Below, one piece after another: positions 24,814 to 32,854 of a stretch of DNA of 64,000 nt (position 1 is the stretch's first letter; every line of letters starts with the position of its first letter). Under the pieces are notes generated by a model. The model saw nothing but the letters and a program-made list of their open reading frames with translations. It was not told the origin of the DNA and ran no database searches. The stretch is from the NCBI RefSeq assembly GCF_007827045.1, contig NZ_RPFW01000008.1, positions 372,001 through 436,000 of the forward strand, read 5' to 3'. The stretch comes from Trebonia kvetii (GTDB taxonomy: Bacteria; Actinomycetota; Actinomycetes; Streptosporangiales; Streptosporangiaceae). Position numbers and translations under genes: made by a program.

Positions 24814-25607
24814 CCGAGCACCTGATGGCGAGCAGAGTTTCCGAGCCCACGATCCGCCGCTCGCCAGTAGCCCACTCGGCGTTCGGCAACCTGGTCCGCA
24901 CCGAGACCCTGCTGCTCGTCCGCGAGATCGTGCCGCTGCTGTGGGGCGTGGGCTTCCCGATGACACTGCTCGCCGTCATGGGCTCGTTCTCCCATGGCCC
25001 CGACAAGTCGCTCGACGGCTTCAGCCTCGTCGCCACCTACGAGCCGATCCTCATCGCGTTCACCATCGCGACCTTCGCGCTGCAGGGCCTGCCCACGGTG
25101 CTGGCCGGCTACCGGGAGCGCGGCATCCTGCGCCGGCTGAACGCCACCCCGGTCGGCGCGGGGCGGCTGCTCGCGGCCCAGCTCACCGTCAACCTCACCA
25201 TCGCGCTGATCTCCACCGTCGGCATCCTGATCGTCGGCGACGCCGCATTCGGCGTGCCGCTGCCCTGCCAGCCCGCGGGCTTCGCCCTGGCGCTGCTGCT
25301 GGCCGGCGCCGCGATGCTCTCCCTGGGCCTGTTTATCGCCTCGGTCGCCCGCACCGGCCGCGTCGCAGGCGCGGTCGGCACCATGGTGTTCCTGCCGCTG
25401 ATGTTCTTCGCCGGCCTGTGGATGCCGCAGGCCACCATGCCTGCGGGGCTGAGCTCCGTCAGCGGCCACACGCCGCTCGGCGCGGCCGTCGCCGCGCTGC
25501 ACGCCGGAATGATCGGCCAGTGGCCGTCCGCAAGCGGGCTCGCCGCGCTGGCCGGCTACGCGGTCGTGTTCGGGCTGCTCGCCTGGCGGCTGTTCCGCTG
25601 GGAGTAG
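24810..25607 (+). CDS. ABC-2 exporter permease
   Basis: 265-residue membrane protein with about six helices, homologous in layout to the 20664 permease (TRERG-type turn YRERGILRRLNATPVGAGRLLAAQL; late LWMPQATMP loop). Works with the 24055 ATPase to export an unknown substrate. The two ABC systems flank the two-component genes and look like duplicates of a drug or lipid exporter. Confidence 0.9.
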   Translation: MTEHLMASRVSEPTIRRSPVAHSAFGNLVRTETLLLVREIVPLLWGVGFPMTLLAVMGSFSHGPDKSLDGFSLVATYEPILIAFTIATFALQGLPTVLAGYRERGILRRLNATPVGAGRLLAAQLTVNLTIALISTVGILIVGDAAFGVPLPCQPAGFALALLLAGAAMLSLGLFIASVARTGRVAGAVGTMVFLPLMFFAGLWMPQATMPAGLSSVSGHTPLGAAVAALHAGMIGQWPSASGLAALAGYAVVFGLLAWRLFRWE

Positions 25608-25680
25608 CGGTATCCCCGCCAGCGGCGGGCCGACCAGGCTCCTGAAACAATGATCGGCAGCTAACAGAGAGGGCAGAGAG

Positions 25681-26550
25681 ATGAAGCTCGGCATCCACTT
25701 CATGAACTTCACGCACCCCGATGGCGGTGCGGCGCTGCGTGCGGCGGTCGGCGACACGGCGGTCGTGGCCGATCAGGCGGGGCTCGACCTGTTCACCGCG
25801 ATGGACCACTGGTTCCAGATGGAGCACTTCCAGACCGCCTACGAGCCGATGCTCGAGGGCTATTCCGTGCTGAGCTTCGTCGCGGCGAAGACCGAGCGGC
25901 TGCGGCTCGGCCTGCTGGTCACCGGGGTCACCTACCGCCATCCCGGGCTGCTCGCCAAGACGGTGACCACGCTTGACGTGCTGTCCGGCGGCCGGGCGAT
26001 GCTCGGCATCGGCGCGGCCTGGTACGAGCGCGAGCACCTGGCGCTCGGCGTGCCCTACCCGCCGGTTGCCGAGCGTTTCGAGCGGCTCGAGGAGGCCATC
26101 CAGATCTGCGAGCAGATGTGGAGCGACAACGACGGCCCCTACAACGGCAAGCACTACCAGCTCGCGGAGACGATCTGCGTACCGCGCCCGCTGCAGTCGC
26201 CGCGTCCGCCGATCCTGATCGGCGGCGGCGGTGAGAAGAAGACGCTGCGCCTCGTCGCGAAGTACGCGGACGCCTGCAACCTGTTCGGCTCGTCGGTGGC
26301 CGACGTCAGGCACAAGCTCGAGGTGCTGCGCGGGCACTGCGACGCCGAGGGGCGCGATTACGACGCGATCTCCAAGACGATCATCGGGCGGCTGAACCCG
26401 GACGACCCGGCGGCCTTCCTCAGGGAGATGGAGGAATACGCCGCGCTCGGCGTCGACCTGGTCGAGCTCGCCCCGGCGATGCCCGACCCGGTGGGGTACG
26501 TGACCATGCTCGGCGAGAAGATCGTCGGCCCGCTGGCGGAGATCGGGTAG
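25681..26550 (+). CDS. LLM-class F420-dependent oxidoreductase
   Basis: 289-residue luciferase-like TIM-barrel flavoprotein. The N-terminus MKLGIHFMNFTHPDGG, GLLVTGVTYRHPGLLAKTVTTLDVLSGGRAMLGIGAAWYEREH and PRPPILIGGGGEKKTLRLVAKYAD are characteristic of actinobacterial F420-dependent members. It acts as a hydride carrier on an unknown substrate. GAGAGGGCAGAGAG precedes the ATG. The tryptophan dioxygenase gene starts 2 bp after its stop, so the two are probably co-transcribed. Confidence 0.88.
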   Translation: MKLGIHFMNFTHPDGGAALRAAVGDTAVVADQAGLDLFTAMDHWFQMEHFQTAYEPMLEGYSVLSFVAAKTERLRLGLLVTGVTYRHPGLLAKTVTTLDVLSGGRAMLGIGAAWYEREHLALGVPYPPVAERFERLEEAIQICEQMWSDNDGPYNGKHYQLAETICVPRPLQSPRPPILIGGGGEKKTLRLVAKYADACNLFGSSVADVRHKLEVLRGHCDAEGRDYDAISKTIIGRLNPDDPAAFLREMEEYAALGVDLVELAPAMPDPVGYVTMLGEKIVGPLAEIG

Positions 26551-26552
26551 CC

Positions 26553-27329
26553 GTGACCGCGAAGACTTCCGCGGATCTGACCTACGGCACCTACCTGCGC
26601 CTCGATGACCTGCTGTCCTGTCAGCGGCCGCTCACCGAGTCGCACGACGAGCTGCTGTTCGTCATCATCCACCAGGTCTACGAGCTGTGGTTCAAGCAGA
26701 TTCTGCACGAGACCGAGCTGCTGCAGGAGCGCCTCGAGGCCGGCGACAGCGCCAGGGCCCTGGGCACCGCGCACCGTATCGCGAAGATTCTCAAGACCGT
26801 CGTCGGTCAGATGGACATCCTGGAGACGATGACACCGCGCCAGTTCGCGGCGTTCCGGCCGGAGCTCGGCAGCTCGAGCGGCTTTCAGTCGGCCCAGTTC
26901 AGGCACCTGGAGGCGGTGCTCGGCCGCCGTGACTTCACCAACGCCGTCATCAGCGACGACGCGGCCCTTGCGGCAATCGTGGCCAGGCGCCCGCTGTTCG
27001 CCTCGCTGCTGCGCTACCTGAATGGCGCCGGCTGGCAGGTTCCCGCCGCCGTGCTCGACCGCGACCCGCACGAGTCATGGCCGGGGGACAAGCAGATCCA
27101 GGACCTGCTCGCGGACGTCTACGCCGAGGCGGGCACCGCGGCCGAGGTCTGCGAGGCCTTCGTCGACATCGACGAGGGCGTCCAGGAGTGGCGCTACCGG
27201 CACGTGAAAATGGTCGAGCGGATCATCGGGGTTAAAACCGGCACCGGCGGCTCGGCAGGTTCGGCGTACTTGCGTACCACGCTGTTCCGTTCCGCGTTTC
27301 CCGACCTGTGGGAGGTCCGCTCCCAGTAG
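26553..27329 (+). CDS. kynA: Tryptophan 2,3-dioxygenase
   Basis: Heme enzyme opening the indole ring of tryptophan to N-formylkynurenine. The family segments are clear in its 258 residues: LTYGTYLRLDDLLSCQRP, HDELLFVIIHQVYELWFKQILHE (distal His and substrate region), FRPELGSSSGFQSAQFR, and RHVKMVERIIGVKTGTGGSAGSAYL with the proximal His and substrate-binding Thr. GTG start. The convergent neighbour is a probable kynurenine formamidase, giving the first two steps of the kynurenine route; kynureninase is not in the window. Confidence 0.93.
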   Translation: MTAKTSADLTYGTYLRLDDLLSCQRPLTESHDELLFVIIHQVYELWFKQILHETELLQERLEAGDSARALGTAHRIAKILKTVVGQMDILETMTPRQFAAFRPELGSSSGFQSAQFRHLEAVLGRRDFTNAVISDDAALAAIVARRPLFASLLRYLNGAGWQVPAAVLDRDPHESWPGDKQIQDLLADVYAEAGTAAEVCEAFVDIDEGVQEWRYRHVKMVERIIGVKTGTGGSAGSAYLRTTLFRSAFPDLWEVRSQ

Positions 27330-27336
27330 CCCAGTC

Positions 27337-28131
27337 TCAGCCGGCGAGCAGACCGGGCAGCGCCGCGATGACCGCTGCCCAGTCGGGCGTCGCCGGGTCG
27401 ATGAGCGTGAAATGGTCGCCGCGCAACTCAATCAGGCGCGCCTGCCCGCCCGCCGCCGTCGCGGCGGCCACATACCGCTCGCTGTAGGAGTAGGGCACGT
27501 TGTCGTCGCCCCGCGAGTGCAGGCACAGCACGGGCGCGGACGGCGGCACCGCCGCGATCGGATCGGCGAGCCGGTACTCAGCAGGCATCTCATCGGGCCC
27601 GCCGCCCATCAGGTCAAGCGCCGCCGTGTCCCCGACCCGCTGCCGCGCGCAGTCGGCGAGCGCGAGCACCCCAGCCTGCGACACCACCCCGGTCACCGCC
27701 ACCTTCGGATTGGCGCCAGGCGCCCCGGCCGGCAGCTTTCCCCGCCCCACCGCCCAGGCCGCGAGGTGCCCGCCCGCGCTGTGCCCGACCACCACCACCC
27801 GTCCGGTATCAACGGGCAGCGAAGCCAGCAGGTCAATCCCCGCCGCCACATCCTCGAATGTCCCCGGCCAGCCGCCGCCGGCCAGCGCCCTGCGGTACTC
27901 CAGGTTCCACGCCGCATACCCCCGCCCCGCCAGGTCAGCCGCGAGCGGCCGCCCAAGCGACAGGTCATACCGCGCCCGCCAGAACCCCCCGTGGATCACC
28001 ACCACGGTCCCCAGGGGCTTTCCGTCCGGCAGCGAAAGCTCCCCGAACTGACTCGGATCCGCCCCGTACCGGTGCACAACCCGCCCGTTGTCCGCCGGCC
28101 TACCTGCCACGCCGCCCCCTCTCCGCGTCAT
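27337..28131 (-). CDS. Alpha/beta hydrolase, probable kynurenine formamidase
   Basis: 264 residues. The oxyanion motif HGGFWRARYD is near 48-57, nucleophile Ser in VVGHSAGGHLAAW near 117, and the acid and His appear in SRGDDNVPYSYSERY and LRGDHFTLIDP. This HGGxW type matches the alpha/beta-hydrolase kynurenine formamidases, and the position next to tryptophan dioxygenase supports hydrolysis of N-formylkynurenine. A general carboxylesterase is the alternative. The start overlaps the stop of the ruined AbiEii-like gene (ATGA). Confidence 0.72.
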   Translation of the reverse strand: MTRRGGGVAGRPADNGRVVHRYGADPSQFGELSLPDGKPLGTVVVIHGGFWRARYDLSLGRPLAADLAGRGYAAWNLEYRRALAGGGWPGTFEDVAAGIDLLASLPVDTGRVVVVGHSAGGHLAAWAVGRGKLPAGAPGANPKVAVTGVVSQAGVLALADCARQRVGDTAALDLMGGGPDEMPAEYRLADPIAAVPPSAPVLCLHSRGDDNVPYSYSERYVAAATAAGGQARLIELRGDHFTLIDPATPDWAAVIAALPGLLAG

Positions 28132-28616
28132 GCGAGCTCGTCGTCTCCGTCGTCCGCGTAGGACTCGGCGTACAGCCGCCTGTTGATGTCATCTGACCAC
28201 GCCTGCGCCCATCGTCGCAGGTTCGCGATCTCACCCTCGGACAGCCCGTACGCCGAGAACTCCTCGTCGGCACGCCACAAGACGGAGCCGAGCCGTGTCG
28301 CGAGCCCCTCAAGGCTGAATTCGTCCCAAGCGCACCTGCTGCCCAGCGATTCCAGCTCTGTCTGTGAACGGATCTTGGACGCGGCGTGAATATCGACGAG
28401 ATCTCGTGGTAACCGCGATCCGCTAGGGCTCTGACCTTGGTGCCGATCACATCGTCGAGGGAGAGTACGGGCCCCCAGGGCGTGTCCTCCGGCGGACGGT
28501 CGAACCCTTAGGCCGTGCGCCTGAACCGCGTAGCCCCCCGTGATGACGAATGGGAACGCGTTGCCAATTTCCAGAACGTCCTGCAGCAGTCTCCTGTGCA
28601 GGGCGTTCAGGTTCAT
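28128..28616 (-). pseudogene. AbiEii-type nucleotidyltransferase toxin, internally deleted
   Basis: The N-terminus MNLNALHRRLLQDVLEIGNAFPFVITGGYAVQAHGL and the C-terminus DLVDIHAASKIRSQTELESLG onward match AbiEii/AbiGii-like nucleotidyltransferases. The catalytic middle is missing, and another frame carries GPVLSLDDVIGTKVRALADRG, which belongs just before the C-terminal part. So there is an internal deletion of roughly 70-80 codons (removing the DxD-type acidic motif) and a frameshift. The 162-residue frame cannot be an active nucleotidyltransferase. It overlaps the preceding partner gene by 4 bp. Confidence 0.7.
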
Positions 28617-28984
28617 GGGCGGACTGGCACCCCTTCGATGAGCTCAGGAAACGCCGCTTCCCAGACCTCGCGGATGACCCGCCCCACCACCATGCGGAGC
28701 ATCGGCCAGTGCCTGAGCAGGAGCCCGCGGTTGAGGTAAGCCGCGAGATCCTCCTGCAGGCCCTCCGTCAGCACGACCTGATACATGCTGGCGCAAAGAG
28801 GCGCACGGTCAACATCAAAAGCGGTGAGGCCGGACCACGCGATGTGCGCGGGGAGCTGGACGGTGCCATGGCCCGGCCCGGCGAGTTCGTCTAGGGTCGC
28901 GGGCAGCCTGCTGCGGTACCGCTCCTCAAGGATCGCGGCACGAGACACCGGCGCTGCTTCCGGGAAGCCACCCACATCACTCAT
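28613..28984 (-). CDS. Hypothetical partner of AbiEii-like toxin
   Basis: 123 residues, acidic, helical (AAILEERYRSRLPATLDELAGPGHGTVQLPAHIAWSG; LAAYLNRGLLLRHWPMLRMVVGRVIREVWEAAFPEL). It overlaps the nucleotidyltransferase remnant by 4 bp, the layout of a two-gene toxin/antitoxin or abortive-infection unit, so it may be the antitoxin-side gene. No AbiEi-type HTH is obvious. It also overlaps the end of the DMT transporter gene by 8 bp. Confidence 0.6.
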   Translation of the reverse strand: MSDVGGFPEAAPVSRAAILEERYRSRLPATLDELAGPGHGTVQLPAHIAWSGLTAFDVDRAPLCASMYQVVLTEGLQEDLAAYLNRGLLLRHWPMLRMVVGRVIREVWEAAFPELIEGVPVRP

Positions 28985-29915
28985 TATGCGCCGCCGACGA
29001 GCCCGCCGGCACTGATTGCCCGCTCTCCGCCGGCTTGACGGCGCCCCGCCCCGTGCTCGCCACCGCGACCCCGGTCAGGATGAGCAACCCGCCGCCCGCC
29101 ATGGCCAGCGTGACGTGCTCGCCGAGGAACACCGACGCTGCGAGGACGCTGACCGCCGGCTCCAGGTACAGCAGCATGCTGACCCGGCTGGCGCCGTCGG
29201 CGAGGATGGCGAAGTTCCACAGCAGCATCCCGGCCGCCGTGCTGCCGACGCCGAGGAACACTAGGTCCGCCCAGACCGCCGGCCCGAGGTGCGGCAAGCC
29301 CGCGCCGGGCAGCATCCAGGCGAAGGCCAGGTAGGGGACCGTGCCCACGACGGTGGACGCGGCGGTCGCGGGAAGGGCGCCGAGTTCCGCGCTGAGCGGG
29401 CGCAGCACGATCGTGTAGGCGGCGAAGGACAGCGTGCTGGCTAGGACCAGCCCGATTCCGGCCAGCGCACGGTAGCCGCTCGCCCCGGTGACCGCTCCGG
29501 GTCCCGCGAGCACGGCGACGCCCGCCAGGGCGGCGGCGCTGCCGAGCCAGGGCCGGACGCCGCCGCGCTCGCCGGAGAACAGCCGGCCGAGCACCAGGAC
29601 CCAGACCGGCTCGGTGGCAAGCAGCAGTCCCACCGTTGACGCGGGCAGCCAGCGCAGCCCCAGGGTGACGAGCAGGTTGTACCCGACGAGGCCGAGTAGT
29701 CCGGCGGCGACCAGCCGGCCCGCCAGCCGGAGCCGGTGCCGGACCCGGCGGAACACGGACACGGCCCAGGGGAGCAGCAGCAGCGACGCCATGACCATGC
29801 GGAGCAGCAGCAGCGGCAGCGGCGACAGGTGCCCGACGACCGCGCGGGTGGCCACCGGGGCGAGGCCCCACAGGACCACCGCGGTCAGTCCCGCGGCCAG
29901 CGCGTCGCGTCTCAC
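28977..29915 (-). CDS. EamA-family DMT exporter
   Basis: 312 residues with about ten TM helices in two EamA repeats (LTAVVLWGLAPVATRAVVGHLSPLPLLLLRM...; second starting near LASTLSFAAYTIVLRPL). GTG 29915 has GGGAGGG seven bases upstream and is preferred to a start near 29999, which would cross the divergent gene. Likely exporter of an amino acid or other small metabolite. Divergent from a CGNR regulator that may control it. Confidence 0.85.
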   Translation of the reverse strand: MRRDALAAGLTAVVLWGLAPVATRAVVGHLSPLPLLLLRMVMASLLLLPWAVSVFRRVRHRLRLAGRLVAAGLLGLVGYNLLVTLGLRWLPASTVGLLLATEPVWVLVLGRLFSGERGGVRPWLGSAAALAGVAVLAGPGAVTGASGYRALAGIGLVLASTLSFAAYTIVLRPLSAELGALPATAASTVVGTVPYLAFAWMLPGAGLPHLGPAVWADLVFLGVGSTAAGMLLWNFAILADGASRVSMLLYLEPAVSVLAASVFLGEHVTLAMAGGGLLILTGVAVASTGRGAVKPAESGQSVPAGSSAAHNE

Positions 29916-29985
29916 TGGTGTCCCTCCCGGCTCCGCCGGGACGTTACGCACCCGGCGCTTACCGCCAGTCTGCTGTAATGGTCTT

Positions 29986-30528
29986 ATGCAGTTCAACACT
30001 TACACGGTGGCGGGCGCGCATATCGCGGTCTGGCTGGTCAATCACCCGGAGCCGGACCAGGCGGCACTCGCCGCCCAACTGCGCAGCCATGACGTGCACG
30101 AACCGCAGGTCACGGTGGATGACGCGCTCGCGCTGAATCCGTGGGCGGCCCGGCTGCGCGAGGTGTTCGAGTCGCAGACCGTCGCGGAGAAGGCGGAGCT
30201 GACCGACGCGCTGCTGCTGGCGGCCGACTGCCGGCCCCGGCTGGTCAGCCACGGCCCAGGCAGCCCGTTCCACTTCCACTACGCGCCGGTCGAGACGGGT
30301 CTCGCGGCGCGGGTCCGCGCCCTCACCGCCGCGGGCGTGGCGCACGTGATCGACGCCGGCGGCGGCAGCCGGCTGCGGGCCTGCGACCGGGCCGGCTGCG
30401 GGGTCGCCTTCCTCGACACGTCGCGCAACGGACGTCGCCACTTCTGCGGGGTCCGCTGCGCCAATCAGGTCAACGTTGCCAATCACCGGCTGCGCCAGCG
30501 CCCGGTCGGCGCTGGCACCGCTGGGTGA
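29986..30528 (+). CDS. CGNR zinc-finger (ABATE-type) regulator
   Basis: 180 residues. The N-terminal ~120 residues resemble the ABATE stress-sensing module (NTYTVAGAHIAVWLVN; ARLREVFESQTVAEKAELTDALLLAADCRPRLVSHGPG). The C-terminal finger reads RLRACDRAGCGVAFLDTSRNGRRHFCGVRCANQVNVANHR, with four Cys but CANQ in place of the usual CGNR. Putative DNA-binding regulator. It is divergent from the DMT exporter by 70 bp, a common arrangement for such pairs. Confidence 0.85.
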   Translation: MQFNTYTVAGAHIAVWLVNHPEPDQAALAAQLRSHDVHEPQVTVDDALALNPWAARLREVFESQTVAEKAELTDALLLAADCRPRLVSHGPGSPFHFHYAPVETGLAARVRALTAAGVAHVIDAGGGSRLRACDRAGCGVAFLDTSRNGRRHFCGVRCANQVNVANHRLRQRPVGAGTAG

Positions 30529-31020
30529 TCACGGTCCGGCAGCCTCGGGGAACGCGAGCACCGTCTGCGCCGTGTCGTAAACGACCGGCGGTTTGCCGGG
30601 CTCGGTCACGACGAACACGGTGAGGCCGAGTAGCTCGCCCTGCTCATGCGGCTGGGGCATGCGCACGACGACCCGGCTGCCCGGAGCCACGATGACTCGC
30701 TTTATCTCGGGAGTGCGGGTCACGAAGTGCCCGACGCCGCGCCGTGTCTCCGCGATGCCGGTCTCGCGGAGCAGTTGCATGGCCCTGCGTACCGTGTCCC
30801 TGCTCACCTGGTAGCGCTCACCCAGCTCGGGTTCTGACGGTAGCGGCGAGCCGGGCGGGAGCTGCCGCACGATGATCATGCCCCGCAGGTACATGGCGAG
30901 CTGGAGGTACGCGGGGAGCATGCTGCGCGGGTTGATGACCGAGGCATCGATGACATCGCTTATAGCTGCGACCGCCTGTGCATCGGCGAGAGTGAAGTGA
31001 CGTTTGTCACTATTTGTCAT
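30529..31020 (-). CDS. GntR-family transcriptional regulator
   Basis: 163 residues. The winged HTH at ~35-100 (LQLAMYLRGMIIVRQLPPGSPLPSEPELGERYQVSRDTVRRAMQLLRETG...RRGVGHFV) is of GntR type. The short C-terminal part lacks a full UTRA/FCD effector domain, so it may respond through a small ligand or be a truncated HutC-like form. A 7-bp-arm palindrome lies 41-64 bp upstream, probably its own operator. The stop abuts the stop of the CGNR gene. Confidence 0.88.
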   Translation of the reverse strand: MTNSDKRHFTLADAQAVAAISDVIDASVINPRSMLPAYLQLAMYLRGMIIVRQLPPGSPLPSEPELGERYQVSRDTVRRAMQLLRETGIAETRRGVGHFVTRTPEIKRVIVAPGSRVVVRMPQPHEQGELLGLTVFVVTEPGKPPVVYDTAQTVLAFPEAAGP

Positions 31021-31060
31021 ATTTCTCTTTTCTGCACGCCAGCCGTGCGCATACTCTTCT

Positions 31061-31084
31061 GCTTGTACGGATAAGCATACAAGC
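31061..31084. promoter_or_regulatory. Palindrome upstream of GntR gene
   Basis: GCTTGTA at 31061-31067 and TACAAGC at 31078-31084 form perfect 7-bp arms around a 10-bp spacer, upstream of the GntR start. The remainder of 31021-31263 shows no gene. Confidence 0.5.
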
Positions 31085-31263
31085 TATGGCCGTACGGGGG
31101 CGGACGGCACCGGAGGGTGCTATCCCCATCGGCCCCCGGCGGGAAGTACCGCCGGACCGGCCGGTCCCTGGCCTGTAAGCAAATGGGGTGGCGGGCCAGG
31201 GACCACCCCGCCGCTGCCAAACGCCACCCGTCGCACCGCATTCCCCGAGGTGCCAGCGGCAGG

Positions 31264-32775
31264 TCAGCGGGGGCACGGCTGGGTGACCGGCCGCTCCGGC
31301 GCGACGGTGGTGATGGTCGTTGCGGTCGGCGAGCCCGGCCCATCGGCGCAGTCCGCGGAACCCGATGCCCCTGCGGCCCGGCTAGCGCGGCGCGGCAGCA
31401 GGACGGCCGCCGCGACCGCGATGGACGCGACGCCGAGCCCCGTGCCGACCAGCCAGGCCAGGTGATACCCGTCGGTGAGCGCCTGCGCGGAGGTCCCGCC
31501 TCCGGTGCGCGCCGAGGCGAGCGCGGTGAGCACCGCGACGCCGAGCGCCCCGCCTACCTGCTGCGTCGTGTTGAACACCCCGGAGATCACTCCGGCGTCC
31601 GCGTCGGTGGCGCCCGCCATGCCGAGCACGGTGAGGGCAGGCAGCGCTAGCCCGCCGCCGATGCCGAAAAGCACGAGCGGCGGCAGCAGCCATAGGGCGT
31701 AGGCCGCGTGCGCCGGTGCCTGAGTCAGCACTGCGAGCGCGCCGGTGATCGCGACCAGGCCGCTCAGCAGCAGCGCCCGGGCGCCGAAGCGGACGGTCAG
31801 CCGCGCCGACAGGCCGAGCGAGACCATCGCGATCACCGCGGCGGTCGGGAACAGCCCGAGCCCGGCGGCCGCGGCGCCGTAGCCGAGCGCCCGCTGGAAG
31901 TACAGGATCACGATCACCTGGAAGCCCATCGCGGCGCCGATGATGAACAGCTGCGCGACGTTGGCGCCCGCCACTGCGCGGGATGCGAGCACGCGCAGCG
32001 GCAGCAGCGGCGTCCGCGCGGTGGCCTGCCGGACGGCGAAGCCGGCGAGCAACGCGACCGCGAGCAGGCCGGCCCACCAGTCAGCGCGGGAGGCGATGGA
32101 GAAGACGGCGAGCATGACCCCGGACGTGGCGAGCAGCGCGCCGATTCCGTCCGCCCCGACCCGCAGGCCGAGTCCAGCGTCACCGGACAGCACCCGCCAG
32201 CCGGCCAGCGCGGTCGCCGCGCCGACCGGCAGGTTCACGAAGAAGATCCAGTGCCAGCTCGCGTACTGCACGAGCAGCCCGCCGAGGATCAGGCCCGCGG
32301 ACGCGCCGACCGCGCCGGTGAACGCGAAAGCGCCGATCGCCCTGCTCTGCTCCGCGGGGGAGTAGAAGAGCCTGACGATCATCCCGAGGGTGACCGCGGA
32401 CGCCATGGCCGCGCCGCCCCCCTGCACGAACCTGGCCGCGATCAGCATCCAGGGCGCGACCGCCAGGCCGCAGGCGAGGGATGCGAGGACGAACACGGCG
32501 ATCCCGGCCAGGAACAGCCGCTTGCGCCCGAGCAGGTCGCCAAGCCGGCCGCCGAGCAGCAGCAGACCGCCGAAGGCGATCAGGTAGGTGGTCATCACCC
32601 AGCTCAGGTTCCCGGCGGTGAAGCCGAGATCCTGCTGGATGGCCGGCAGCGCGACGGTCACGATCGTGCCGTCGAGTATGACCATGAGCGACGCCGTGCA
32701 CAGGATGCCGAGCGCCAGCCAACGCTTTGCGGGGGGTTCGGGGGGTCGTCCCCCCGCAGGATTATTGCGAACCAT
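31264..32775 (-). CDS. MFS multidrug transporter, DHA2 (EmrB/QacA) family
   Basis: 503 residues with 14 predicted TM helices. Motif A GGRLGDLLGRKRLFLAG and motif C-like GAVGASAGLILGGLLVQ are present, with the N-terminal TLMVILDGTIVTVALPAIQ pattern of drug:proton antiporters. AGGGAGG precedes the ATG. The first ~16 residues include PAGGRPPEPP encoded by a C-rich repeat also found at the end of another gene at 53.2 kb. It follows the MarR-encoding frame and is probably repressed by it through the repeats at 32818-32845. Confidence 0.92.
   Translation of the reverse strand: MVRNNPAGGRPPEPPAKRWLALGILCTASLMVILDGTIVTVALPAIQQDLGFTAGNLSWVMTTYLIAFGGLLLLGGRLGDLLGRKRLFLAGIAVFVLASLACGLAVAPWMLIAARFVQGGGAAMASAVTLGMIVRLFYSPAEQSRAIGAFAFTGAVGASAGLILGGLLVQYASWHWIFFVNLPVGAATALAGWRVLSGDAGLGLRVGADGIGALLATSGVMLAVFSIASRADWWAGLLAVALLAGFAVRQATARTPLLPLRVLASRAVAGANVAQLFIIGAAMGFQVIVILYFQRALGYGAAAAGLGLFPTAAVIAMVSLGLSARLTVRFGARALLLSGLVAITGALAVLTQAPAHAAYALWLLPPLVLFGIGGGLALPALTVLGMAGATDADAGVISGVFNTTQQVGGALGVAVLTALASARTGGGTSAQALTDGYHLAWLVGTGLGVASIAVAAAVLLPRRASRAAGASGSADCADGPGSPTATTITTVAPERPVTQPCPR
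32728..32760. repeat. G/C-run hairpin repeat, copy 1
   Basis: Contains two G6 tracts and a C6 tract; on the minus strand it reads GCGGGGG, a short spacer, C6, GAA, C6. It lies in the first codons of the MFS gene. It resembles 53241-53274 in order, spacing and reading frame. Confidence 0.5.
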
Positions 32776-32817
32776 GTGAAGACCTCCCTATGAGCAAGCC
32801 CTTAGAGAGACCGTAAC

Positions 32818-32845
32818 AGATAATCTAAAAGCAGACAATCTAAAA
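32818..32845. promoter_or_regulatory. Tandem AGAtAATCTAAAA repeats, candidate MarR operator
   Basis: AGATAATCTAAAA (32818-32830) and AGACAATCTAAAA (32833-32845), 15-bp period, between the MarR stop and the MFS start. The 7-mer AGATAAT also occurs at 33374-33380, just upstream of the MarR part, suggesting one regulator binds both. Confidence 0.45.
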
Positions 32846-32854
32846 ATGACCAAC

